A DNA stretch of 64,000 bases, from NCBI RefSeq assembly GCF_024679095.1, contig NC_066513.1, positions 5,428,982 through 5,492,981 on the forward strand, in the 5' to 3' direction. The notes beneath the pieces were generated by a model that was not told the DNA's origin, did not search any database, and saw nothing but the letters and a program-made list of their open reading frames with translations. This document shows, one piece after another, positions 12,129 to 23,848 of the stretch. The first letter of the stretch is position 1; every line of letters starts with the position of its first letter. The translations under genes and the position numbers were made by a program. The DNA is from Eriocheir sinensis. Lineage: Eukaryota; Arthropoda; Malacostraca; Decapoda; Varunidae.

Positions 12129-13155
12129 AGGCTGCGTCCGTGACAAGTGCTTACCATACATGTGGTGTACTGCCCGTCCCAAGGGCACGGGTGTACGGCT
12201 CCCGCGTTACCAGCGTTTGCGTCTGTGACAAGTGCTCACCATACATGTGGTGTACTGCCCGTCCCAAGGGCACGGGTGTACGGGTCCCGCGTTACCAGCG
12301 TTTGCGTCCGTGACAAGTGCTTACCATATATATGGTGTACTGTCCGTCCCAGGGGCACGGGTGTACACCTCCCGCGTAACCAGCGTCTGCGTCTGTAACA
12401 AGTGCTTACCGTATATGTGGTGTACTGTCCGTCCCAGGGGCACGGGTGTACGCCTCCCGCGTAACCAGCGTCTGCGTCTGTAACAAGTGCTTACCGTATA
12501 TGTGGTGTACTGTCCGTCCCAGGGGCACGGGTGTACGCCTCCCGCGTAACCAGCGGCTGCGTCTGTAACAAGTGCTTACCATATATGTGGTGGACTGCCC
12601 GTCCCAGGGGCACGGGTGTACGCCTCCCGCGTTACCAGCGTCTGCGTCTGTAACAAATGCTTACCATACATGTGGTGTACTGCCCGTCCCAGGGACACGG
12701 GTGTACGCCTCCCGCGTTACCAGCGTCTGCGTCCGTGACAAGTGCTCACCATACATGTGGTGTACTCCCCGTCCCAGGAGCACGGGTGTACGCCTTCCGC
12801 GTTACCAGCGTCTGCGTCTGTGACAAGTGCTTACCATACATGTGGTGTACTGCCCGTCCCAAGGGCACAGGTGTACGCCTCCCGCGTTACCAGCGTCTGC
12901 GTCTGTGACAAGTGCTTACCATACATGTGGTGTACTGCCCGTCCCAAGGGCACAGGTGTACGCCTTCCGCGTTACCAGCGTCTGCGTCTGTGACAAGTGC
13001 TCACCATACATGTGGTGTACTGTCCGTCCCAAGGGCACGGGTGTACGCCTCCCGCGTTACCAGCGTCTGCGTCCGTGACAAGTGCTCACCATACATGTGG
13101 TGTACTGTCCGTCCCAAGGGCACGGGTGTACGCCTCCCGCGTTACCAGCGTCTGC
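12129..13155. repeat. 85-bp tandem array, about 12 units
   Basis: The unit includes TGACAAGTGCTTACCATACA, GTGGTGTACTGCCCGTCCC, and CCCGCGTTACCAGCGTCTGC. Each unit is 85 bp, with the conserved CATACATGTGG-type word recurring at exactly this step. Units differ by point changes (AAGGGCACGG / CAGGGGCACGG) and not by length. 85 is not a multiple of three, so frames through it shift unit by unit and are not protein. Confidence 0.92.
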
Positions 13156-13214
13156 ACAGGCTTCAGCAAATCATTCCAAATACAGGTCAAGGTCAATCTT
13201 TATCATCATTTCAT

Positions 13215-15545
13215 CGATGCATGCTCCTAGGAGCTCCCACCAGGGGATGGCCATGGTAGAAGTTTCCATCTTTCTCTATCCAGACACTCCCTCCTTGCCT
13301 GCTCAAAGTTTCTCAAGGAGCTTTCCCCCCTTACCCTAACGTACTCCTGGATCCTATCCCTCCATTTCACTGGAGGTCGTCCTCTAACATTCCCTCCCTC
13401 CATCTCACTCACATACACCATCCTGGTCATCTCACTCTCCTCCATTCGCTCCATGTGGCCAAACCATTTTAAAGTCTGTCGCTTCACTTCTTCCACCACT
13501 CCACACCTCTTCCCTTCACCCCCGTGACATATTCCAAAACGCTCGTACACACTTTCGTTACTCATTCCATCCATTCTACTCACACCACATGCACTCCTCA
13601 AATAACTCATTTCCACTGCCTGCACTCTAGACCTCTGACTTTCATTCCAGGCCCATGTTTCACTTGCATATATGAGGGTTGGTACTATTATTGTATTTCT
13701 CAAATCCCTCTTTGCCTCCATGCTCACACTTCTGCCATTCATGATATGTCCCAAAGACCTTATCACCCTTCTTCCTTGCAATGCCCTTTCTCTTGTCTCT
13801 CCCTCCGTACCACCATGCTTGCACATAACTGATCAAGATACTTAAACTCATTAACCTCCTCCATTTCTTCACCATTCAAAATTATTTTGTATTTTTTTTC
13901 ACATTCAGTTCCCACTCTATATGGGCATACAAAATCTACAACCTCACTTCTACTCCGCTCACAAACCATCACTTTACTTTTGTTCACATTTACTTTCAGC
14001 TTTCTCATTTTACATACCCTATCAAAAACACTGACCAAATTTTGTAAGTCACTTTCATTTTCTGCAATGAGCACTGTGTCATCAGCAAATAAGATTGAAT
14101 TCAGCACCCACTTCCTTCCCTCAGCGTACATTTTTACTCCAACTTCTCCAACTTTGCCCTTCATTTCTTTCATAACACCATCCACATAAATATTGAACAA
14201 CCATGGTGACATGTCACACCCCTACCTCAAGCCCATTTTTATCTCAAAATGTTCACTTGTTTCTCCACTAATTCTGACACATGCAGATGCATTCTCATAC
14301 AAAGAGTTTATTGCATTAAGTAGTTTTCCTCCCACACTATAAATCTTTAAAACATCCCACAATGCAATCCAATCGACTCGTCATAAGCTTTTTCTAAATC
14401 CATGAAGGCAGAGTATAGTTTCTTTCCTTTTGCTATTATTTTTTCTACTACCATCCTGAAGGAAAATATATGATCCACACATCCCCTTCCCTTCCTGAAG
14501 CCTCCTTGTTCTTCACAGATTTTCTTTTCTGTAAGCCTTTGCACCCTCTCTATACCTTTCCGGGTATACTCAGGAGACTTATACCTCTATAGCTCCCACA
14601 CTCCCCTCTCCTGCCCTTCCCCTTGTAAACTGGGACAATGATGGCTTTTGTCCAGTCTGCTGGCACCCCCCCCCCCCTTCCCATGCCACATCACATATCT
14701 TGACCATCCATTCAGTAACTACCTCTCCTCCACACTTCAACATTTCTGCTGTGATTCCATCAATTCCTGCTGCCTGTCCATTTTTATTCTTTTTATTGCT
14801 TGATTTACTTCTTCATATGTTATACTTCTTTCTTTATATACTCCTCCTCTACCTCTACTCAAAACTGCTGCTGGACGTCCATCCTCAAAATTCATTAATT
14901 TTTTGAAATATTCTCTCCATCTCTCCTTCACAGCTTCCCCGTCTTTCAGCATCTTTCCATTCTCATCCATAACTTCATTTATTTTACTTGGGGATATATT
15001 TTCTGCATTTCTTTCGTTTTTTACTTCTTTCCAATATGATTTTCTGTCCCCTTTATATTTTTCACTTAGTCATTTTCCAAAGTCTTCATCAACTCTCTTC
15101 TTACTTTCTTTTATTGCTTGTTTTAATTTCATTTTACATATTTTTATATTTCTTTTTCCTTTCCCTTTTTACTTGCTCAGCCACATTTCTTTCTTGAGTT
15201 TTCTTAAAAAGTTCCCTTTTCTCTTTTACTATCCTCCTTATCTCTTCTGTCTACCATGAATATGAATGTCCTTTTCTTTTTCCATCCCTCCCCACTTTCA
15301 TTCCTAACACTTATTTTGTTGTAATTAACACAGCTTCTTTAAATGTTCCAAAACCTTTTTCAATATCTACTATCTTTTACACTTCCCCATTTTTCACTCA
15401 AGGCCTTTGCCATTTCATGTTTATACTCATCTTTTATTTATTTTTTTCCTGTAACTTTTCTATCTTCAATATTTAATTTTTTACTTAACGTTTCTTTTCA
15501 GCCACTCACTTTTCCTTTCCAATTTTCATCAAAGCCTAATTCCGT
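13215..15545 (-). pseudogene. LINE-F, RTE-like non-LTR reverse transcriptase, 5'-truncated
   Basis: Read right to left, there is a pre-RT linker (DRKSYWKEVKNERNAENISP near 15050), then DENGKMLKDGEAVKERWREY. Fingers follow (EEQGGFRKGRGCVDHIF), then motif A (SAFMDLEKAYD), motif B beginning GCDMSPWLFNIY with a TAG where RQG expects Gln, motif C (ILFADDTVLIAENESDLQ), motif D (KLKVNVNKSKVMVCER), and a C-terminal tail containing TLIYASETWAWN and LKWFGHMERM. The tail resembles RTE-type LINEs. There are several frameshifts and at least two stops. No endonuclease domain is seen, consistent with 5' truncation. Confidence 0.8.
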
Positions 15546-15784
15546 CAAAATAGGTGATAGGTGATACGTTGGTGGAAAAAATAGTTTCATGGTCTTTGAA
15601 GAGATTGATAAAGATGACGGAAACATTTGAAACATTTGAAACATTTTATTATCCCTTTATCCCTTTATACAATTATGTATTTACAATAATTTTGTAGTGC
15701 AGGGAGCCCATTTAAAGCTTGGAGCTTTTTGGGGCAGTACTGGAAACTTAGGTGCCGAATTTAATCAATAGTGCAAAAAGAAAA

Positions 15785-15787
<3 letters not shown>

Positions 15788-15860
<73 letters not shown>
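15788..15860. repeat. (TA)n microsatellite
   Basis: About 36 TA units directly before the SINE at 15868. The preceding 15546-15787 holds no gene that I can see. Confidence 0.97.
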
Positions 15861-15863
<3 letters not shown>

Positions 15864-15867
15864 GGTA

Positions 15868-16222
15868 GGCGGTGGCCGAAGTGATAGCGTACTGGACCCA
15901 CATTCGCCGCGTGATGGACGACGCGGGTTCGAATCCTCACGCTACCACTCGGATTTTTCAGTCACCGCCGAGTGGCTTAAAACTACCCACATGCTGTCCT
16001 GAAGACCACCCATCAACCCGGACTCTAGAGGAAGCCGTCCAAGCGAATCAAGAACGAGTTCCGGGGGGCAGCATGAGCCAATGCAAGATGGCGCCACTAT
16101 AAACACTCGCCTGCGCCAGAACGGGCTGGGCCGACCATCAGGCCCCACCTGGAAGAAGCCTTGGGCCGACCATCAGGCCCCACCGGGAAGATGCCTACCG
16201 GCGCAATAGGCAACAACGTAAA
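15868..16222 (+). mobile_element. tRNA-derived SINE, copy 1
   Basis: The head has an A-box-like GGTGGCCGAAGTGATAGCG and a B box GGTTCGAATCC, and ends GCTACCAC, giving a tRNA-like head of about 85 nt. The body (TTTTTCAGTCACCGCCGAGTGG, CCACCCATCAACCCGGACTC, CGGGGGGCAGCATGAGCCAA) is shared with the copies at 51152-51392 and 61279-61597. This copy contains a direct duplication of a GGGCCGACCATCAGGCCCCA block (about 16127-16192). The tRNA head is not a functional tRNA gene. Confidence 0.88.
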
Positions 16223-16245
16223 AATATATATATTGAGCAATGAAA

Positions 16246-16461
<216 letters not shown>

Positions 16462-16608
16462 TAACATTGTGATAATTATAAAATAATAGTAGTGTAAATA
16501 ATAATTAAAGTGATACTATTAACACAATATCATTAGTACAAAAAATTGTAATTGATTTATAAAAATAATATGGTAGTACTGTAAATGATAATGTAAGTAG
16601 TAATAGTA

Positions 16609-19487
16609 TTAATACAATAATAGTATAAGGTAATAATTGATTAAGCTGAGGACACACTTTGACAGATGATACATGGACTTAATAATTATAATTGAGAAGA
16701 ATATGTTTTTAAATTGTTTTTTAAAGGAGTGTATTGAATTTAGAGCTTTAATATTATTATGAATAGAATTCCAGGTTTTAGGTCCTGAATAAGAAAGTGA
16801 GTGTTGAAAAAGTGTTAAATTATGGGCAGGTGTACGTAAATTTTCATGAGTACGGGTGAAATAAGTATGTTGTGGCTGTAAGGACACGGAGGTTTCACTT
16901 TTGATCTTTTTATACATGTAAATACCAATTTGTAGCTTATTTATGTCAAAAAGTTTTAAGGAATTTGTTTCTTTAAAGAGAGGTTGTGTGTGGGCAAAGT
17001 AGTCACTGTTTGTAATAATTCTTATTATTTTCTTTTGAAGTCTAAACAGAGGTAACAGGTGTGTGGGGTATGTGTTGCACCAGATAGGCGTACAGTAATA
17101 CAGGTGTGGTAAGACATGTGCGTTATATAGCATTTTCAAAACATCAATGGGCATTAATTCTTTAATTTGATATAACAGAGATACTAGCCTGGATAGTTTA
17201 AGGATTTGGTTTGTTACGTGATGATTAAAGGTCATGGTATCATCATACGTTATTCCTAATAATGTATGTTTATTAGTTCTGCTTATAATGTCTTGGGAAA
17301 AAAATAGGGACGGAAGTATTGATGGTGACTTATTAGTAAATAGCATATAAAATGTTTTGTTTAAGTTCACTGTTAATCTATTACTCAGACACCATTTATG
17401 AAAGGTTTGTAAGTCAGTGTTTGCTATATGTATCATGTCAGTAGGATTTTCACCAGTAATATTTAAGGTTGAGTCATCTGCGAAAAGGATTGTTTTAAGG
17501 TTTGTAAATATGTAAGTAATATCATTTATATATAAGAGAAACAGGATTGGACCTAAGACACTGCCCTGTGGAACACCGTATTGAATAGGTAGAGATGCAG
17601 ATAGACAAGTGTGGAATTTGGTTGACTGAGTTCTGTGGGACAAGTAATCCTGAAACCAGTCATGAATAATACCTCTAATTCCATAGTAATACAACTTACG
17701 TAATATCGTTATATCGTGTCTGACTGTATCAAAAGCTTTGGTGAAGTCAACAAAGATGCTTAATAATGACTTTTTATTATCTAAAGTTTTATAGATTTCT
17801 TCTGAATAAGTTCTCAAGGCATCGAAAGTGTTTAGACCACGACGAAAACCAAACTGACTTGGATTAAGTATGTTTTTAGTTTCAAGAAAATTTATGAGGT
17901 ATTTTTTCATTACTTTTTCAAAGATCTTAGAAAAAACATTTAGTAAGGATATTGGTCTATAATTACTTAGTTCATCTTTGGGGCCTTTCTTATGGATGGG
18001 GACAACAGTCATTGAATGAGGAAAGTCACCTTGAAGAAAGCTGAGAGGGTCTGTGGTGGAAGGTGGTAGACTGTGATCTAGTTTAGGTGCAACATTTGTG
18101 TAAAATTCATTAAAAGCTTGTGCAATTTGTAGAGGTTCAGAGAGTTTTTTACCATTACAGATTATGTTATTTGTGGAACTCTTCTTATGGTCATGATTAG
18201 AAAGTTGGTGGATTGTTCGCCATATTTTACGGGTGTTATTTTTAAAATTAGTGAATTGACCCATATAGTAAGATTTTTTAGCTTGTCTTATAGTATTATT
18301 TAGGATGTTACGGTATTGTTTGTATTGAGCCTCAGTGATAGCACCACTTTTATAGTCCTTAAATAGATAATTTTTTGTCCTTATAGAGTTTAGTACTGCC
18401 TCTGATATCCAGGGATTGTTTAATCTTTTTTCAGTTATTAATTTAGATTTAAGTGGAAAACAATCACTAAAAGCTTTTTTAATATTGTCTAAGAAAAATT
18501 TACAGTTGTCATTGACATCGTGTTCATTAAGGAGAGCATTCCAATTGATGATATTGATTTTTTTAGCAAATTCTTGTTTATTTGTTTGATTTATTACCCT
18601 AAACTCAATTTTATGTAGATTTTTAGATTTAGAGGGAACTTTAACATTAAGGAAAATTGGTAGATGGTCCGATATTGGGTAATGGATTATACCAGATGAG
18701 AAAGTGTTGAAAAAATTTGCAAAGATATGATCAAGTAGAGAAGGTTCACCTAGATTGAAGCTGTCTGGAAAACGTGTTGGTCTTGAAATGTGTGGGAAGA
18801 AATTCATTGTTTGGAGGGTTGCAAGAAAATTGTTAGTTGGGGTATGGGTAGTATGTTCCAGCAAATTTATATTTAAATCACCTACAAGAATTTTTTTTTG
18901 TTCGTTACAGTGTTATTTTGTAGTAATGTACATAAGGTGTTTGTAAATTCTTCCACAAATTCACGTTTACTGTGAGGTCTGTATATTGCACAAAGTATGA
19001 ATGAAAGTGAGTCTGAGGTAATCTTAACAGTATTGATTTCAATATTATCATTAGTTAGTGATAGATCTTGTAATTGTTCTGACTGTATATTATTTGAAAT
19101 AAAAATGGTGACTCCACCTTGTGCTCGGTTGGTCCTGACGAGGTGATAAGAGTGATACCCAGGAAGTTGATAACTGTGTTTGTTATTAGTATTTAGCCAG
19201 GTCTCAGTGATTGCCAGGATATCTGGGGTAGTGGAAAGGGTATTAAGGAAGGCTATAATGTTGTCAATGTTCTTTGGGAAGGATCTGGAATTTGTGTGTA
19301 CAATATTTATTTTATTTGAGTTATGGCTAGATAATTTGTTGTATGCATCAAGATCAAAATAGTTTGAAACAGCGTTAAGATCAGTGTGTCCATGGAGATG
19401 ATTAATGATTTCAAGAGCTATGTCATTAGTGTCCTCAGTGTGTGGGTGAGTATTGTCATCAAACAATGTGTCATATAGGTGGCTCAT
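16609..19487 (-). pseudogene. LINE-G ORF2: AP endonuclease and reverse transcriptase, one frameshift
   Basis: ATG 19487-19485 opens MSHLYDTLFDDN. EN motifs are INIVHTNSRSFPK, the Glu in ILAITETWLN, RAQGGVTIFISNN, ILCAIYRPHSKRE, then (after a one-base frame slip in an A run near 18890) LVGDLNINLLEH, and PISDHLPIFL. The remaining 751 codons are uninterrupted: fingers (NYRPISLLNVFSKIFEKVM), motif A (FVDFTKAFDTV), motif B (YGVPQGSVLGPILF), motif C (ILFADDSTLNI), thumb, and a C-terminal SGPKTWNSIHNNIKALN tail. There is no RNase H. All catalytic residues are present; only the homopolymer slip breaks it, and that could even be an assembly error. Clade is not certain (Jockey/CR1 group). Confidence 0.88.
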
Positions 19488-19540
19488 GGAAACTAATTTA
19501 CTTTGGGAAGAAAAAAAAGAAGAAAAAGAAAAAAAAAGAA

Positions 19541-19565
19541 ATATATATATATATATATATATATA
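19541..19565. repeat. (TA)n tract, left flank of the Tc1 element
   Basis: Twelve TA units end at the TA target site of the transposon; the tract resumes on its other side at 21012. One TA microsatellite was therefore probably split by the insertion. Confidence 0.85.
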
Positions 19566-21008
19566 GTGTAAGATTGCGTCAATTGACTTTTCGCGGGCGC
19601 AGGTACGAAACTCCAATTGGCGCGAATCGGATATGCCCTTCTTACACGGCTACGAAAATGGGGCCGAGAAAAATTAATTAGCTGGCAACTCATGTCAATG
19701 ATTCCTTCATATGGGGTGCTATGACTCATCACCCTCAGTGACTTGTGTAACCGTTTTGTGTGCAATCACCGTTTTTTTCCACCGCTGGCTTTGTTATTTT
19801 TTCGCTCGCACTCGCGAGATATTATGTGTTAATTGCATCCTTATCGTTATGTCTAGAAAGTACACATCTCATGACGATATCGTGCGTGTGATAGAGGACC
19901 ATAAATTAGGTTTGAAAACAAGTGAAATTAGTCAGAACACTGGTATTCTGCCGAGAACCGTGCAGAACATAGTGAGAAGATTCAAGGATGGCGGAGGCGT
20001 GAAGGTACCGGCACACGGACACGGGGGAGGCAGGGCTCGCAGCACTGTCCCTCGGACTTTGAACCTGCTAAAGAGGGAGATTGACTGTAACCCGACCCTC
20101 ACTGCAAGAAAACTGAAGGAACAACATCCCAGCCTCCTCGGTGGCGCGTCCGTTAGAACTGTTCAGCGGGTGCTGCACGATGACCTTGGCTACAGAAAAG
20201 TGCGGGCGCGGAAAAAGCCCCTGATAAATGACTCACAGAGGAAGAGGAGGGTATTGTTCGCTAAGGAACATAAAGACTGGAACTTGGAGAGCTGGAAGAG
20301 GGTGCTGTGGTCTGATGAAGCCACATTCCGTGTGAGTGACACATCAGGACAGAGAGTGTGGCGCGCGCGGGACTCAGAACCCTTGGCTGTGAACCGCATC
20401 GCTGCTGCTGTACGACACCCTCAGCATTTAATGGTGTGGGGCAGCTTTGGCTATGGTGGCTTAGGGGACTTAGTGATCTTACCGCAAAATGAGACTGTGA
20501 CTAAAGAATCCTATTACATCATTCTGAACGAGCATTTGGAGTCATCTTTTGAGAAGAGCGGCACAGACATTCTCCAGCAGGACGGCGCGCCACCACACAC
20601 GGCAAAACTGATCAAACACTGGCTATCTGACTGTGGTATTAATTTTATCACGGACTGGCCAGCGAACTCTCCAGATCTTTCACCGATCGAAAACCTTTGG
20701 GCCATAATCAAAGCCAGGTTGAGGGAAAAAGACACGTCATCTTTGCCCAAGCTGGAGGTAGAGCTGCGCAGGGCCTGGGAGTCGCTTGATCCTGACCATC
20801 TGAAGAGCCTCGCAGAATCTCTTCCCAAGCGCCTAAAAGAAGTTCTCAAGAGGAATGGCAACCCTACCAAGTATTAGTTACACAATTGGTGAGTATTTTG
20901 TGCAAAATCAAATGTCTTTATTAATTTACCGGTTAAAACAAGGTATGTATACAAGTAAAGCTTATTTACTTATGAAAACAAGCGGTACGAAAAGTCAATT
21001 GACGCAGA

Positions 21009-21011
<3 letters not shown>
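19566..21011 (+). mobile_element. Tc1/mariner-family transposon, apparently complete
   Basis: The terminal inverted repeats share GCGTCAATTGACTTTTCG (left copy near 19576-19593, right copy on the opposite strand near 20988-21005), with outer bases partly matching. The element is flanked by TA on both sides (19564-19565, 21012-21013). It is about 1.45 kb and carries one uninterrupted transposase gene. The short TIR and TA duplication fit Tc1/mariner. Confidence 0.9.
19849..20877 (+). CDS. Tc1-family transposase, intact, DD35E
   Basis: It is 342 codons from ATG 19849; the frame is open further upstream, but this ATG begins the conserved paired-type helix-turn-helix (MSRKYTSHDDIVRVIEDHKL). The bipartite DNA-binding region spans residues 1-125, with a GRPR-like GGRARS at 60-65. 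Catalytic residues are Asp156 (LWSDEATF), Asp245 (ILQQDGAPPH) and Glu281 (SPDLSPIENLW). There are 35 residues between the second Asp and the Glu, so the signature is DD35E rather than the DD34E of Tc1. No stop or frameshift is seen. It acts in the nucleus by cut-and-paste at TA. It could still be active; nothing in the sequence shows expression. Confidence 0.93.
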   Translation: MSRKYTSHDDIVRVIEDHKLGLKTSEISQNTGILPRTVQNIVRRFKDGGGVKVPAHGHGGGRARSTVPRTLNLLKREIDCNPTLTARKLKEQHPSLLGGASVRTVQRVLHDDLGYRKVRARKKPLINDSQRKRRVLFAKEHKDWNLESWKRVLWSDEATFRVSDTSGQRVWRARDSEPLAVNRIAAAVRHPQHLMVWGSFGYGGLGDLVILPQNETVTKESYYIILNEHLESSFEKSGTDILQQDGAPPHTAKLIKHWLSDCGINFITDWPANSPDLSPIENLWAIIKARLREKDTSSLPKLEVELRRAWESLDPDHLKSLAESLPKRLKEVLKRNGNPTKY

Positions 21012-21091
<80 letters not shown>

Positions 21092-21120
21092 TATAGATAT
21101 ATAGATATATAGATATATAT
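21012..21120. repeat. (TA)n microsatellite with ATAGATA end
   Basis: A pure TA run from 21012 to about 21088, then ATAGATATAGATATATAG-type degenerate units. Confidence 0.95.
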
Positions 21121-21179
21121 AAAATAAATATGAAGTGCAGCATTCTAGCTGCACCCGGTGGTGTGTGTGAGTTGAAATA

Positions 21180-22023
21180 ATACGGTAGTGGCATGGAGAC
21201 TAAATTAAGTAAAGTAGTAATAGTAGTAAAGTGGTAATAATAGTAGTGAGGTAATAGTAGTAGAAGTGAGGTAATAGTAGTAGTAGTGATGTAATAATAG
21301 TAGTAGTGAGGTGATAGTAGTAGTAGTAAAGGAATAGTAGTAGTAGTAAGGGAGTAGTAGTAGTAGTAAAGGAATAGTAGTAGTAGTAAGGGAGTAGTAG
21401 TAGTAGTAAGGGAGTAGTAGTAGTAGTAAAGGAATAGTAGTAGTAGAAAGGGAGTAGTAGTAGTAGTAAAGGAATAGTAGTAGTAGTAGTAAGGGAGTAG
21501 TAGTAGTAGTAAGGGAGTAGTAGTAGTAGTAAGGGAGTAGTAGTAGTAAGGGAGTAGTAGTAGTAGTAAGGGAGTAGTAGTAGTAGTAAAGGAATAGTAG
21601 TAGTAGTAAGGGAGTAGTAGTAGTAGTAAAGGAATAGTAGTAGTAGTAGTAAGGGAGTAGTAGTAGTAGTAAGGGAGTAGTAGTAGTAGTAAGGGAGTAG
21701 TAGTAGTAGTAAGGGAGTAGTAGTAGTAGTAAAGGAATAGTAGTAGTAGTAAAGGAATAGTAGTAGTAGTAAGGGAGTAGTAGTAGTGGGGGTAGTAGTA
21801 GTAGTAAGTTAGTAGTGGTAGTAGTAAAGGTAGTAGTAGTAAAGGGTAGTAGTAGTAGTATGGTAGTAGTAGTAGTAGTATGGTTGTAGTAGTAGTGGGA
21901 GTAGTAGTGGTGGTAGTGGGGTGGTGGTGGTGGTGGGGTGGTGGTGGTAGTAGTAGTAGTGGTAGTAGTAGTGGTAATAATAGTAGTAGTAGTAGTAGAA
22001 GTAGTAGTATAGTAGAAGTAGTA

Positions 22024-22060
<37 letters not shown>

Positions 22061-22260
22061 TGTTGTAGTACTAGTAGTAGTGGTAGTAGTAGCTGTGTCA
22101 GTACTACTAGCAGTAGTAGTAGTAGTAAAAATAATAGTAAATTAGTGATTGTAGTAATAATAATAATGAAAGTAGTAGTGTAGTAACAGCAAAATAGTAG
22201 TAAGGTGAAAGTGGTAGTAATAATAGTAGTTTACAGTAATAATTGTTATCGGGTAGTAAT
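21180..22260. repeat. TAG-rich compound minisatellite
   Basis: Trinucleotide TAG arrays are punctuated by AAGGGAG or AAAGGAA, giving units of about 18-21 bp (TAGTAGTAGTAAGGGAG type) from about 21310 to 21790. Irregular TAG/TGG/AAT repeats follow. No gene. Confidence 0.92.
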
Positions 22261-22862
22261 GTAATAATAGATGATAAAGGTTAATCAGTCATCGTAAAAA
22301 GCTATAATAAGATAATTGATAAAAGTCATTACCATTACCATTTTATGACATTGCAATGTAATAAGTAAGTGATAGTAATAATTGTAATAATAGTAATGAA
22401 AGTAATACATTATATAATAAGTAATAATAATAGTAATAATAATAGTTGTTACCCGTAGTAAATAATTGGAGCGTAATACGTATAAATACAATCAAGATTA
22501 GTGGCAAACTAGTAGGTTACATATATGTATAGAAGTAATGGTAATGGTAGTAGTATATTAGGAGGTTAACAATATAAAAGTAGGATAACAGCAATGGTAA
22601 CAACAGCAATGGTTTAGAGAAATAAATTTTGGTGTTAATAATAAGGATAATAAGATTATCAATGATAATATTAATGATAATACCACTAATAATAATCTTA
22701 ATAACACTAATAATATTATTAATAATACCAATAATGATATTAATAACATTAGTACCAGTAATAATCTTAATAACACTAATAATATTATCAATAATACCAA
22801 TAATGATATTAATAACATTAGTACCAGTAATAATAGTAATAACAATAATAATGATAATAATG

Positions 22863-22919
<57 letters not shown>

Positions 22920-23194
22920 GTAATCTTAGTACATAAGTAAAGTGGTAAATAAAACTGGTACCTCAAATATCAATAATAATAATAATAACAACAATAATAA
23001 TAATAATGGTAGTAATCATAATATTGATAATAATAGCAATAATAATATTAGTACAAATAAACTACTACTAATAAGAATGAGTAATAATGCATATCTTGTT
23101 GATAACACTTACAATGAAAATACTTGCAATAATGTTAATAATAGTTTTATTAATCATATTAGTGAAGATGATAATAATAATAATAATAATATTG

Positions 23195-23243
<49 letters not shown>

Positions 23244-23272
23244 TAATAATAATAACAATGATACTAAGTAAT
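22261..23272. repeat. AAT/GAT-rich trinucleotide repeat DNA
   Basis: A mixture of AAT, GAT and TAC units. 22630-22850 contains two copies of a longer block (CTTAATAACACTAATAATATT) about 85 bp apart. 22853-22920 and 23170-23260 are nearly pure (AAT)n. Long frames on both strands are artefacts of the repeat. Confidence 0.93.
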
Positions 23273-23426
23273 TTAGGATGACTTTTTGGTAGTTCTTAGT
23301 TGCACCATTATTAGTTATTACTGCTTTAATATTAATGGCCTGTAGCTGTGTAGGGGTCGTGGATGTTTTAACAATGGTTATTGTTTTAAGTTGTACTCGC
23401 AGTTATAGTTTTTTATTATAAATGTA

Positions 23427-23700
23427 GAAAGAAGTAGTAGTAGTAGTAGTAGCAGTAGTAGTAGTAGTAGTAGTAGGAGTGGAGGTTATAGTAGACATAG
23501 TAATAGTGGCAGTAGTAGTAGTAGGAGTAGGAGTGGAGGTTATAGTAGACATAGTAATAGTAGTAGTGGTAGTAGTAGTAGTAGGAGTAGGAGTGGAGGT
23601 TATAGTAGACATAGTAATAGTAGTAGTGGTAGTAGTAGTAGTAGTAGGAGTAGGAGTGGAGGTTATAGTAGACATAGTAATAGTAGTAGTGGTAGTGGAA
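23427..23700. repeat. 54-63-bp minisatellite inside GTA repeat, 4 units
   Basis: The word GGAGGTTATAGTAGACATAG recurs at 23481, 23535, 23595 and 23658. Units differ in length by multiples of three because the number of GTA triplets varies. It lies just downstream of the LINE ORF1 stop on the minus strand. Confidence 0.9.
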
Positions 23701-23848
23701 CAAGTTTTTTTGTTTTTTTTTGTTGCTACTGGCAGTGTTGGTGTAAGTGGTGGTCAGAGAGTACTTATTGATATTGTAGTTGTTGTGGTAGTTGTGGCTG
23801 AAGTAGTAGCAGCAGTCGAAGTGGTAGCAGCCGTAGGTTGATTGTAGT

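Noticed and set aside
12129..13155. CRISPR-like array of regular units
   Set aside because: Whole 85-bp units are repeated, with no unique spacers, and the DNA is eukaryotic.
12147..13339. Repeated Cys-rich frames of 83-115 codons
   Set aside because: They are the 85-bp array read in shifting frames; unit length is not a multiple of three and frames stop every three units.
15868..15955. tRNA gene
   Set aside because: The A and B boxes belong to the head of a SINE repeated at 51152 and 61279; the head does not fold as a full tRNA with a clear anticodon arm.
22285..23281. Poly-Asn and poly-Ile frames
   Set aside because: AAT/ATT trinucleotide repeats; no protein features.
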